DNA of 44,629 nt from Actinomycetes bacterium (lineage in GTDB: Bacteria > Actinomycetota > Acidimicrobiia > Acidimicrobiales > RAAP-2), in NCBI GenBank assembly GCA_021798955.1, contig JAJZBK010000006.1:52031-96659 (forward strand). Direction: 5' to 3'. A program made the position numbers and the translations under genes. The notes under the pieces are model-generated. The model was not told the origin of the DNA and did not search any database. It saw only the letters and a list, made by a program, of their open reading frames with translations. Shown here piece after piece: positions 31,925 to 40,441 of the stretch. The first letter of the stretch is position 1; the number at the start of each line of letters is the position of its first letter.

Positions 31925-32728
31925 TCAGTTGTCGAGGGAGATGATCGTGGTCGGGCGTGGCAAGGTCACGCCCTCCCCGGTCCGCTCCACCGCCGTGCCG
32001 ATGGCCAGGAACTCGATGGTGTGGCTCCCCCACTGGTGGGTCTTCTCCTCGAGCCGGACACCCACGATGCCGGTGGCATTGAGCTCGGTCGCCTCGTCCT
32101 GCATACGGGTCATGGCCAGCTCGCGTGCCTCGTAGAGCGCTTGGGTGAAGTTGGGGAGCTCGACGTTCTGCCCCATGGTCCCGAGCGCCTGGCCCAGCCC
32201 CCGGTGGGCGATGTGGTAGACGCACGTGCCCATCACCAGGCCGCGGGGGACGTGGCCCGTCTGCATGAGGGTCCAGAAGTCCTGCCCCGACAGGTCGGAG
32301 GTGAAGGGCTTGCCCTGGGCGTTCCGGAAGGACTCACCGCTCTCGGCGCGGACCGCCGTCCCCATGGCGATGAACTCGGCGGCGTCGCTGCCCCACTCGT
32401 AGTAGTTGACGTCGAGGCGCACGCCGACCACGCCGTCGGCACCGAGCTGGTCGGCCTCCTCCTCCATGCGGGTCATGGCCAGCTCGCGGGCGTGGTACAT
32501 CGCCTCGGTGAGCTTGGTGAGCTCCTGGGAGGTCGAGAACTTCCGGAGCTGCACCCCAGTGTGGTAGATCGACGACCCCATCACGAAGCCGAGCGGATGA
32601 AAGCCGGCCTCCTTGACGAGGAGGAACTCGTTGACCGACAGGTCGGAGGTGAACAGCCCCGCTCCGAGCTCTGCGAGCCGATGCCCGGCGTCCTCGGGGA
32701 GGTCTCCCCCAGTCGGTGTCGTGCTCAC
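31925..32728 (-). CDS. Tandem YbjQ-like domain protein 1
   Basis: The 267-residue protein is an internal duplication. Residues 26-127 and 142-247 both begin FTSDLS, share YxARELAMTRMxxEA and GxVGVRL, and end with a GTAV strand. This is the clearest match of the three to the YbjQ/heavy-metal-binding-like family. GTG 32728 overlaps the upstream 134-residue gene as GTGA. The repeat halves are so alike that the duplication seems fairly recent or tightly constrained. Confidence 0.78.
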   Translation of the reverse strand: MSTTPTGGDLPEDAGHRLAELGAGLFTSDLSVNEFLLVKEAGFHPLGFVMGSSIYHTGVQLRKFSTSQELTKLTEAMYHARELAMTRMEEEADQLGADGVVGVRLDVNYYEWGSDAAEFIAMGTAVRAESGESFRNAQGKPFTSDLSGQDFWTLMQTGHVPRGLVMGTCVYHIAHRGLGQALGTMGQNVELPNFTQALYEARELAMTRMQDEATELNATGIVGVRLEEKTHQWGSHTIEFLAIGTAVERTGEGVTLPRPTTIISLDN

Positions 32729-33129
32729 GTCGTTCCTCCGATCACCATGCGTTCGAGCGCCTGCCGGGCGGCATCGCTGTGGGCAGCCTCGGTCCGGACC
32801 GCCTCGAGGAGGCGACGGACCCACTCGTCGGCGCTGATGGACTCGGTGCGGATGCGGATCCCGCCCGAGACCCGGCCGACCGCGCACCGGAGCGTGCCGT
32901 GGTCGGCCACCGCCTCGAGCACGTCGTTGCCGACCGACAGGCGCACTGAGGAGATCTCGCCGCCTCGGCGGAGACGGCCTCCCGAGCGCGTCACCACGAG
33001 CCGGCTCCCGAGCACGTCGGAGAGCTGCTCGGCGAGCACGGTGAGCAGCACCTGGACGTCGCCAGCGTTGGCTTGCAGCGCGGAGGCAGCCAACTCGAGG
33101 TCGAAACCTCCGCCGGCGTCCACCGTCAC
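32725..33129 (-). CDS. Unknown 134-residue protein in the pspA operon
   Basis: The protein is acidic-to-neutral, without membrane segments. It has a helical N-terminus (LAASALQANAGDVQVLLTVLAEQL), a beta-rich centre (RLVVTRSGGRLRRGG, ISSVRLSVGNDVLEAVADHGTLRCAVGRVSGGI) and a helical C-terminus (ADEWVRRLLEAVRTEA ... ARQALERMV). It overlaps both neighbours by 4 bp, so co-expression with pspA is nearly certain. I do not recognise the family; it is not the known PspAA domain as far as I can judge. Confidence 0.75.
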   Translation of the reverse strand: MTVDAGGGFDLELAASALQANAGDVQVLLTVLAEQLSDVLGSRLVVTRSGGRLRRGGEISSVRLSVGNDVLEAVADHGTLRCAVGRVSGGIRIRTESISADEWVRRLLEAVRTEAAHSDAARQALERMVIGGTT

Positions 33130-33887
33130 GACGTACCGCCCTGGTCGGGAGCGGAACCCGATCCCAGTGCCTCCGGCTGCGGCGGGGCGCCGGCGCCGAG
33201 CTGCGCCTTCAGTGCGGCGAGCTCCTGGTCGACCTGGCTGTCGCTCGCCACCTTGTCGAGCTCTTTCTGGATGTCGTCGTCACCGCCACCCACGTCCTCG
33301 AGCGCGCCCGACTCGAGGAGCTCGTCGAGCGCGCCGGAGCGGGCCTGCATCGAAGCGATCTTGTCTTGCGCCCGTTGGAGCGCGGCACCCGAGTCGCCGA
33401 AGGTCTTCGAGATGCCGGCCGCGCTCTCGTTCACCGATGCCGAGGCCTTGGCCGCCGTGTAGGTGGCCTTCATGGTCTCCTTCTGCGTCCGGAAGGCGTT
33501 GACCCGCGTCTGGAGCGCGTTCAACGTGGCGGTGAGCTTCTGCTCTTGCTCGTCGAGCTGCTGGCGCTGGGGCTCCATGCCATCGATCTGGCCCTGGGCG
33601 GTCGCCTTGCGGGCGAGGGCCTCCTTGGCCAGGTCCTCCTTGCCAGCAGCAAGGGCCGCCTTGGCTTGGTCCTGCAGGTGGTCGATCGAGTGGCGGAGCT
33701 GGTCCTCCTGCAGCTCGATCTGCTTCTTCGACGCCGCGATGTCCACCAACGCCCGGCGGACCTGGGTGAGCTGCTCGAGCATCTTCTCGTAGGAGAGGTC
33801 GAGCATCTCGTTCGGGTTCTCCGCGGCGTCGAGCGCACGGTTTGCCTTGGCCTCGACGATGTCGTGCGCCCGCTGGAACAGCCCCAT
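33126..33887 (-). CDS. pspA: PspA/IM30-family membrane-stress protein
   Basis: The 253-residue protein starts MGLFQRAHDIVEAKANRALD with an amphipathic helix and NPNEMLDLSYEKM, then a long, nearly all-helical coiled coil to about residue 190, and an acidic C-terminal tail. PspA/Vipp1 (IM30) proteins form ESCRT-III-like assemblies on the inner leaflet and stabilise damaged membranes. ATG 33887 follows AAGGAGG at seven bases, the best ribosome binding site in this region. It is the first gene of a five-gene operon; a typical sigma-54 or ECF promoter was not seen. Confidence 0.92.
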   Translation of the reverse strand: MGLFQRAHDIVEAKANRALDAAENPNEMLDLSYEKMLEQLTQVRRALVDIAASKKQIELQEDQLRHSIDHLQDQAKAALAAGKEDLAKEALARKATAQGQIDGMEPQRQQLDEQEQKLTATLNALQTRVNAFRTQKETMKATYTAAKASASVNESAAGISKTFGDSGAALQRAQDKIASMQARSGALDELLESGALEDVGGGDDDIQKELDKVASDSQVDQELAALKAQLGAGAPPQPEALGSGSAPDQGGTS

Positions 33888-34040
33888 CACACCGCCTCCT
33901 TGTCCACCCGATCGACTGGTCGCCCTCACTGTAGAGGAACACCCACCAACGAGGCGGGCGCGGACGCCGTCGACCGCTGCCCGAGCTGGCAAGCTCGCCC
34001 TCCGTGGCCCTCCCGTGGCCGTCAGTCACGTCAGGGGCCC

Positions 34041-35141
34041 TCAGGGACCCTCGTCCACCAGCGTCGTCAGGACCGCCAGGGCACGGTCGAGGTCGGCTCG
34101 TCCGACGTGCTCGCCGGCCGTGTGGGCGAGCTCGGGGTCACCGGGACCGAAGTTGGTCGCCGGCACGCCGTGCTCGGCGAAGGTGGCCACGTCCGTCCAG
34201 CCCACCTTGGCCCGGGGTGGTCGACCGGTGACCGCCACCAAGCGCGCCAACAGGGGGTCGTCGAGGTGAGGGAGGGCGCCAGGTGCCGCGTCTTCGACGA
34301 CCCACTCGTCGCCCGGCTCGAGCTGGGCGGCAACAAGCTGGCGAAGGGCGGCTTCGGCCTCCTCGACGGTCCGGTCGGGCGCGAAGCGATGGTTGACGGT
34401 CACCGTGGCCCGGTCGGGCACCACGTTGCCGGCGACACCCCCGTCGACGGCGACGGCTTGGAGCTGCTCCACGTAGGTGCAGCCGTCCAGGACGACCCGA
34501 CGTCCGCGATAGGCCTCTATGGCGGTCAGCACCGGGGCCAGCCGGTGCACCGCGTTGCGCCCGGTGGCGGGACGGGCCGTGTGCGCCCGGGCTCCCACCA
34601 GGCCGATCCGGACCCGCAGAGTCCCCTGGCACCCGGCTTCGACCACGCCGCCGGTGGGCTCGCCGAGCACCGCCGCGTCGGCCCGGAGCAGCTCGGGCCG
34701 CTCACGGAAGAGCATGCCGAGCCCGCTGTGCACGCGAGCGACCTCCTCACAGGCGTAGAAGCAGAACGTGAGGTCGACCGCCGGCTCCCGGCATGCCCTG
34801 GCCAGGGCGAGCAGGACGGCCACCCCGCCCTTCATGTCGGCCGCTCCCACCCCGGCGACCACGTCGCCCGCCACGGTCGGGACGTCGTTGCCCAGAGCGG
34901 GCGGGACCGTGTCGAGATGCCCGGCGAGCAGGAGCCGGCGGGGCCGGCCGAGCGAGGTGCGGGCGACGATGTTGTCGCCGACTCGCTCCACGACCAGGTG
35001 AGGGCACGCCGACAGCGCCGCTTCGACCATCCGGGCAACGGCCGACTCGTGATGGCTGGGTGACGGCACCGCCACCAGCGCGGCGGTCAGGGCGACGACG
35101 TCCTCGGGGAGCTCGTGCTGGTGAGTGCCAGAGCTCGTCAC
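34041..35141 (-). CDS. dapE: Succinyl-diaminopimelate desuccinylase DapE
   Basis: The 366-residue M20 metallopeptidase has LLAGHLDTVP (His75, Asp77), GVGAADMKGG (Asp102), YACEEV (Glu132/133) and GEPTGG as metal and catalytic motifs, with a dimerisation domain in the middle. It hydrolyses N-succinyl-LL-DAP to LL-DAP. GTG 35141 overlaps the dapD stop as GTGA. It closes the dap-rich operon. Confidence 0.92.
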   Translation of the reverse strand: MTSSGTHQHELPEDVVALTAALVAVPSPSHHESAVARMVEAALSACPHLVVERVGDNIVARTSLGRPRRLLLAGHLDTVPPALGNDVPTVAGDVVAGVGAADMKGGVAVLLALARACREPAVDLTFCFYACEEVARVHSGLGMLFRERPELLRADAAVLGEPTGGVVEAGCQGTLRVRIGLVGARAHTARPATGRNAVHRLAPVLTAIEAYRGRRVVLDGCTYVEQLQAVAVDGGVAGNVVPDRATVTVNHRFAPDRTVEEAEAALRQLVAAQLEPGDEWVVEDAAPGALPHLDDPLLARLVAVTGRPPRAKVGWTDVATFAEHGVPATNFGPGDPELAHTAGEHVGRADLDRALAVLTTLVDEGP

Positions 35142-35965
35142 ACGGAGGCGCCGTGGGTGCGCAGGACGTCGTTCAGCTGTGCCTTGTCGTGACGCTCGCC
35201 CTCGGCGAGGCGCTTGATGACGAGCACGCACGGCAGGAAGAACTCGCCACCGGCGAAGGCGCGCCGCCGCGACGCCTGGACGGCCACGCACCACGGCGGC
35301 ACGTGCCCGCGGCTCAGCTCCTCGCCCGTCTCGGCGTCGATGACCGGGATGGACGGGTTGAGGATGACGCCGGCGCCGAGCACCGCCCCACGCCCTACTC
35401 GGGCACCCTCGGTCACCATGCACCGGCTGCCGACCATGGCGTCGTCCTCCACCACGACCGGGGCGGCCTGCGGGGGCTCGAGCACCCCCCCGATCCCGAC
35501 GCCGCCCGAGAGGTGGACACGCTCGCCGATCTGGGCGCACGAACCGACGGTGGCCCACGTGTCGACCATCGTCCCATCGCCGACGTAGGCCCCGATGTTG
35601 ACGTAGCTCGGCATGCACACCACGCCCCGACCCACGTACGAGCCGTACCGGACCGAGGCACCGGGCACGACGCGGACGCCCGCTGCGGCGTAGCCGCGCT
35701 TCAAGGGAAGCTTGTCGGCGAACTCGAAGGGCCCGAGCTCGGTGGTCTCGATGGCCCGGAGCCGGAAGAGCAGCAGGATGGCCCGCTTCAGCCACTCGTG
35801 GACGACGACCTCGTCGGTGGCCGGGTCGACCTCGGCCACCCGCACCTCGCCGCGGTCGAGGAGGGCGATCGCCTCGGACACCACCGCCAGCGCGTCGGCG
35901 TCCCCGACGCCGAGCTCGCCCGAACGCGCCCAGAGCTCGTCGATCCGTGCTGCAAGGTCTGCCAT
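35138..35965 (-). CDS. dapD: Tetrahydrodipicolinate N-succinyltransferase DapD
   Basis: The 275-residue protein has a helical N-terminus and a left-handed beta helix with hexapeptide repeats (ASVRYGSYVGRGVVCMPSYVNIGAYVGDGTMVDTWATVG, given here for position about 102-140) and the segment HLSGGVGIGGVLEPPQ. It resembles the proteobacterial-type DapD rather than the longer mycobacterial form. It succinylates tetrahydrodipicolinate using succinyl-CoA. ATG 35965 starts 10 bp after the dapC stop. Confidence 0.93.
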   Translation of the reverse strand: MADLAARIDELWARSGELGVGDADALAVVSEAIALLDRGEVRVAEVDPATDEVVVHEWLKRAILLLFRLRAIETTELGPFEFADKLPLKRGYAAAGVRVVPGASVRYGSYVGRGVVCMPSYVNIGAYVGDGTMVDTWATVGSCAQIGERVHLSGGVGIGGVLEPPQAAPVVVEDDAMVGSRCMVTEGARVGRGAVLGAGVILNPSIPVIDAETGEELSRGHVPPWCVAVQASRRRAFAGGEFFLPCVLVIKRLAEGERHDKAQLNDVLRTHGASV

Positions 35966-35975
35966 GGCAGCGACG

Positions 35976-37208
35976 TTACCCGGCGCTGGCAGCGAACCAG
36001 TGCTCCGGAGCCTCGGCCAGGCGGCGTCTCACCAGGTCGAGCGCGTGGTCCGGCTGGACCACGGCTACCCGAAGCCACCCCGCGCCACCGGGGCCGTAGA
36101 GGTCACCCGGGCTGGCGAGCAGTCCACCGTGGCGAGCCAGCGCCTCCGCCGCGCGCCAGGCATCCCCGGCACCGTCGGGCACCGGCACCCACAGATAAAA
36201 GCCGCCGGCCGGCAGCGCCGCCGGCATCCCGGCTGCACCGAGCGCCTCGGCCAGCACTCCCAGGCGCCGTCGATAGCGGTCGCGCTGGACCTCGACATGG
36301 CGGTCGTCGTCGAGGGCGGCGGCGGCCGCGGCCTGGACCGGTCCGGGCACCATGAGGCCGGCGTGACGGCGCACGTCGAGCAGGTAGCCGACCAGATCGG
36401 CGTCGCCGGCGTAGAACCCGGCCCGAACACCAGCCAGGTTCGACCGCTTGGACAGCGAGTGCACGGCCACCACGCCCTCGGTCCCGTGCTCGAGGATGGT
36501 CCGGGGCGGCCCGTCCCAGGTGAACTCGGCGTAGCACTCGTCCGAGAAGACGGGCACGCCCCTGCGGCGGCCCCACTCGGCCGCCGAGGCCAGGTCGCTC
36601 AGCGCTCCCGTCGGGTTGGCCGGGGTGTTGACCCAGGCCATCACCGCCCTCCGGGCGTCCTCCTCGGCCACCGCGGCGAGATCGAGAGAGCCGTCGGCCC
36701 GCTCGGGGACCGGCACGGCCCGGCAGCCGGCCAGCGTTGCCCCCATGGCATAGGTCGGATAGGACACGGCCGGGTAGAGGACCGTGTCGCGACGGGGCTG
36801 GCGCAGTCGGAGGTGGTGGGCGACCGACGCCACGAGCTCCTTCGTCCCGACGCACGCCGCCAGTTGCCGGGTGGGATCGACCTCCACGCCGAAGCGACGG
36901 GCCAGCCACGTTGCCCCTGCCCTCCGGAACGCGGCCGAGCCGGGCGACGTCGGGTACCCCCGTTCGGTGCCCGAGCTGACGAGTGCCTCGAGCGCAACCT
37001 CGGGTGGAGGATCACACGGGGTGCCGATCGAGCAGTCGACGACGCCGCCGTCGCCCGTCGTCCCCGGGTGGGCGGCCGTCCCCCAGTGCGCTTCGGCGAC
37101 GGACCGGATGTGGTCGAGGCGGGCATAGGGATAGGGCGGCGGGACGAAGCCCGTCGGCTCCCCGCCGCCGGCACCTGTGTGGCCGAAGCGCCGGTTGGAC
37201 ACCGTCAC
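35976..37208 (-). CDS. dapC: Succinyldiaminopimelate transaminase DapC
   Basis: The 410-residue class I/II aminotransferase has the PLP lysine in HSLSKRSNLAGVRAGF (Lys254), WVNTPANPTGAL and FSDECYAEFTW. Its position between hflX and dapD supports the DapC role, forming N-succinyl-LL-DAP from the keto precursor with glutamate. GTG 37208 overlaps the hflX stop as GTGA. The first 20 residues are Gly-rich and poorly conserved. Confidence 0.88.
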   Translation of the reverse strand: MTVSNRRFGHTGAGGGEPTGFVPPPYPYARLDHIRSVAEAHWGTAAHPGTTGDGGVVDCSIGTPCDPPPEVALEALVSSGTERGYPTSPGSAAFRRAGATWLARRFGVEVDPTRQLAACVGTKELVASVAHHLRLRQPRRDTVLYPAVSYPTYAMGATLAGCRAVPVPERADGSLDLAAVAEEDARRAVMAWVNTPANPTGALSDLASAAEWGRRRGVPVFSDECYAEFTWDGPPRTILEHGTEGVVAVHSLSKRSNLAGVRAGFYAGDADLVGYLLDVRRHAGLMVPGPVQAAAAAALDDDRHVEVQRDRYRRRLGVLAEALGAAGMPAALPAGGFYLWVPVPDGAGDAWRAAEALARHGGLLASPGDLYGPGGAGWLRVAVVQPDHALDLVRRRLAEAPEHWFAASAG

Positions 37209-38515
37209 GAGGCCGCGAACTCCCCGAAGCGGGCCCGGCCGACCGCGTCCAGCACGACGTGGAGCCGGGTGGCACCCGTCGCCTCCTCCTCGGAGACGAT
37301 CTCGCCCTCGCGGTGGACGGCAGCGAGCACGTCGCCGCGCTCCCAGGGGACGAGCAGCTCGACGACCTGGTCGCGGGAACGGAGGCGCTCGGCGATCGTC
37401 TCGACCAGCTCGTCGAGGCCCTCGCCACCCCGAGCCGACACGGTGAGCGACCCGGGGTGGGCGGAGAGCAGGCGCTCGACCTCGGCCGTGGCGGCCGGGT
37501 CGCCGCCAGCGAGCGCGTCGACCTTGTTGACGACGAGCAGCTCAGGAAGGTCCCCGGCCCCGATCTCCGCCAGCACCGTCCGCACCGCGGCCACCTGGCC
37601 CTCGAAGTCCGGAGCTGAACCGTCGACCACGTGGACGAGCAGGTCCGAGCCGTTCACTTCCTCGAGGGTGGACCGGAACGCTTCGACCACCTGGTGCGGG
37701 AGCTTGCGCACGAAGCCGACGGTGTCGGTGACGAGGACGGTCTCTCCCCCGGGTAGCTGGCACTGGCGGGTCCGGGGATCGAGCGTGGCAAAGAGCCGAT
37801 CGGCCACCAGCACGTCGGCGCCACAGAGACGGTTGAGCAGCGTCGACTTGCCGGCGTTGGTGTAGCCGACGAGCGACACGGCGCGTTGACGCGAGCGGGC
37901 TCGTCCACGGCGTTGGGTCGTCCGGGTGCGGTCGAGCTGGCGGAGGTCGGCCTCGAGACGGGTCATCCGTCGCACCAGGCGGCGGCGGTCGACCTCGAGC
38001 TGGGTCTCCCCCGGACCCCGGGTCCCGATGCCGCCAGCCTGCTGGCTGAAGGCCCGTCCCCGGCCGCGAAGCCTGGGGAGCCGGTACCGGAGCAGGGCGA
38101 GCTCGACCTGGGCGCGCCCTTCGGGTGTCCGGGCGTTCTGGGCGAAGATGTCGAGGATGACCGCCGTGCGGTCGATCGCCGTCCGCCCGAGGGCGCGCTC
38201 GAGGTTGCGCTGCTGCGCCGGGGTCAGCTCGTCGTCGAAGACGACCGTGTCGGCGTCGACCCCTTGGCACAGCTCGGCCAGCTCGGCGACCTTCCCACTG
38301 CCGAGGAAGGTCGCCGGGTCGGGCGCATCGCGTCGCTGGACGACCCGGGCGACCACATCGGCGCCCGCCGTCGCCACCAGACGGGCCAGCTCGTCGAGGC
38401 CGGCCTCGGTGCTCTCCTCGGTGCCCCCGCTGCACGTCACACCGACCAGCACGATCTGCTCCCGGACCGCCCGGGAGATCAGCGTGTCGGTGAAGGCGGT
38501 GTGGTCAGGGCTCAT
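37205..38515 (-). CDS. hflX: Ribosome-associated GTPase HflX
   Basis: The 436-residue protein has the HflX N-terminal domain with GSGKVAELAEL and FDDELTPAQQRNLE, GGIGTRGPGETQLEVDRR, and a GTPase domain with G1 GYTNAGKST (217-225), DTVGFVRKLP and NKVDAL. HflX splits stalled or heat-damaged ribosomes. ATG 38515 overlaps the dapF stop by 11 bp. Confidence 0.94.
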   Translation of the reverse strand: MSPDHTAFTDTLISRAVREQIVLVGVTCSGGTEESTEAGLDELARLVATAGADVVARVVQRRDAPDPATFLGSGKVAELAELCQGVDADTVVFDDELTPAQQRNLERALGRTAIDRTAVILDIFAQNARTPEGRAQVELALLRYRLPRLRGRGRAFSQQAGGIGTRGPGETQLEVDRRRLVRRMTRLEADLRQLDRTRTTQRRGRARSRQRAVSLVGYTNAGKSTLLNRLCGADVLVADRLFATLDPRTRQCQLPGGETVLVTDTVGFVRKLPHQVVEAFRSTLEEVNGSDLLVHVVDGSAPDFEGQVAAVRTVLAEIGAGDLPELLVVNKVDALAGGDPAATAEVERLLSAHPGSLTVSARGGEGLDELVETIAERLRSRDQVVELLVPWERGDVLAAVHREGEIVSEEEATGATRLHVVLDAVGRARFGEFAAS

Positions 38516-39338
38516 CGTCGCTCGGCTCGCACCCGGCCACGGCCGCCAGGTCCACCACCACGGTAGCGACCAGGACGGTCGGACCGGCCAGACGGGCGCC
38601 GTCATCACCGAGCTCGACGGCGAGGTCCCCACCCGGGTTGGCGACGACCACGGCGGGCCCGACCAGCCCCCGGGCCCGGGCCACCGCAGCAACCGCGCAC
38701 GTGCCGGTCCCGCACGCCAACGTCTCGCCCACCCCGCGCTCGAAGACCCGCATGCGGAGGCGGTCGCCACCCTCCACGGCCGCCACCTCGACGTTCACGC
38801 CGGCGGGCCAGGCGGTCGACGCGGCGGCGGCCAGCGCGGGCAGGTCGACGCTCGCTGGTTCCAGGCCGAGCACGACCAGATGTGGGTTGCCCATGTCGAC
38901 GGCGATGGCGCGACTACCAGCCACCGGCCCGGGCTCGTCACGTCCCACCCGGGGACGGCCCATGTCGACCGAAGCCCGGGCCAGCCACGGCCGGTCGCCG
39001 GGCTCGTAGACGATGGTGCGCACGCCCGCTGGTGTCGCCACCGTGAAGGTCGGAGGCGACACCAGACCGGCCAGCACCGCCGCTTGGGCGAGGCACCGGA
39101 TGCCGTTCCCGCTCATCTCCGCCGAGGATCCGTCGGCGTTGCGCAGGTCCATGGTGAGGTCTGCGCCACCGGTACCGGCCAGCACCCGGATGAAGCCGTC
39201 GGCTCCGACGCCGCGGTGACGGTCGCACAGGGCACGCGCCACCGCCGGGGTCGACGCGACGTCGTCGAGTGGGTCGACGAGCACCACGAAGTCGTTGCCG
39301 GCGCCATGGTGCTTGGTGAGGGTGAGGGGGAGCGTCAC
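38505..39338 (-). CDS. dapF: Diaminopimelate epimerase DapF
   Basis: The 277-residue protein has LTKHHGAGNDFVVL at its start, the first active-site cysteine in MSGNGIRC (Cys82) and the second in LACGTGTC (Cys209). It converts LL-DAP to meso-DAP, which MurE uses. GTG 39338 begins directly before the conserved TLPLTLTKHHG. With dapC, dapD and dapE in the same operon, the succinylase route is nearly complete here. Confidence 0.95.
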   Translation of the reverse strand: MTLPLTLTKHHGAGNDFVVLVDPLDDVASTPAVARALCDRHRGVGADGFIRVLAGTGGADLTMDLRNADGSSAEMSGNGIRCLAQAAVLAGLVSPPTFTVATPAGVRTIVYEPGDRPWLARASVDMGRPRVGRDEPGPVAGSRAIAVDMGNPHLVVLGLEPASVDLPALAAAASTAWPAGVNVEVAAVEGGDRLRMRVFERGVGETLACGTGTCAVAAVARARGLVGPAVVVANPGGDLAVELGDDGARLAGPTVLVATVVVDLAAVAGCEPSDDEP

Positions 39339-39378
39339 GACGGGGTCACGAAGGGGTGGTGCAGCACGGACGACCGGA

Positions 39379-40413
39379 TCAGTCTGGCACGGAGGGCCGG
39401 GTCGCGGTGTCCCGGGCAGCGAGAGCCCGACGGGATGCCTCCTGCCCGTTGGCCATGCGGGCCAACGCGTCCCTGGCGGCCACCGCTGCCGCATCGGCGT
39501 CCTCCACCCACACGATCCGTGGATCGCGACGGAACCACGCCCACTGGCGCCGGGCAAACGCGACGGTCCGTCGCACGGCGAGGTCCCGGGCCTCGTCGAG
39601 GCTGGCCTCACCCCGGAGGTAGGAGAGGAGCTCCCGGTAGCCAAGGGCCTGGCCCGCCGTGGGGGACAGCCCACCAGGGGCGGCCGCCAGCACAGCGACT
39701 TCCTCGAGGAAACCCTCCGCGAGCTGGCGGTCGAACCGTGCTGCGATCTGACGACCGGCACGCTCGGCGTCGTAGTGGATCCCCACGAGCACGTAGGGCA
39801 CCGGAGGGTGCTCGTCGAGCCCCGGGCCCGACTCCGAGAAGGGGCGCCCCGCTCCGAGGCACACCTCGAGGGCGCGCACCAGCCGGCGCTCGTTCGCCGG
39901 GTTCACCCTGCTGGCTCCGGCCGGGTCGAGGCGGACGAGCCGGGCGTGGAGCTGGGCACGCCGTTCGGCCCGCTCCGGCGTCCCGGGGAGACCGGCTGCC
40001 TCCAGGGACGCGGTGAGCGCGTCGGCCACGTCGGGGAACCGACCAGGGAAGCGCAAGCGGTCGACGACGGCCCGGAGGTAGAGCGCCGTCCCTCCGACGA
40101 ACAGTGGCAGGGAACCGCGCTCGGCCACCGTCGACAACGCGGCCTCCGCCGCCCGCTGGAAGTCGACGACGGTGAACGTCTCGTGTGGGTCGACCAGGTC
40201 GACGAGGTGGTAGCGCACCTCACGCCGCTCGGCCGCCGTCGGCTTGGCCGTCCCCACGTCCATGCCGCGGTAGACCGCCATGGAGTCGACCGAGAGCACC
40301 TCCACTCGACCCCCCGGCCAGGCACGGGCCACCCGATGAGCCGCCGCCGACTTGCCCGACGCCGTGACCCCGAGGATGGCCACCCCGAGGAGCCCCGAAG
40401 CGGGAGGGTCCAC
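39379..40413 (-). CDS. miaA: tRNA dimethylallyltransferase MiaA
   Basis: The 344-residue protein has the P-loop GVTASGKSA, VDSMAVYRGMDVGTAKP, YHLVDLVDP, FVGGTALYLRAVVDRL and the RRQWAWFRRDPRIVW anticodon-contact region. It prenylates A37 of tRNAs reading UNN codons. GTG 40413 (or TTG 40416) leaves a short N-terminus; TTG 40455, overlapping the miaB stop, is a longer alternative. Confidence 0.93.
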   Translation of the reverse strand: MDPPASGLLGVAILGVTASGKSAAAHRVARAWPGGRVEVLSVDSMAVYRGMDVGTAKPTAAERREVRYHLVDLVDPHETFTVVDFQRAAEAALSTVAERGSLPLFVGGTALYLRAVVDRLRFPGRFPDVADALTASLEAAGLPGTPERAERRAQLHARLVRLDPAGASRVNPANERRLVRALEVCLGAGRPFSESGPGLDEHPPVPYVLVGIHYDAERAGRQIAARFDRQLAEGFLEEVAVLAAAPGGLSPTAGQALGYRELLSYLRGEASLDEARDLAVRRTVAFARRQWAWFRRDPRIVWVEDADAAAVAARDALARMANGQEASRRALAARDTATRPSVPD

Positions 40414-40441
40414 CAACGAGCGCCCCGCTGGTCCACGAGCC

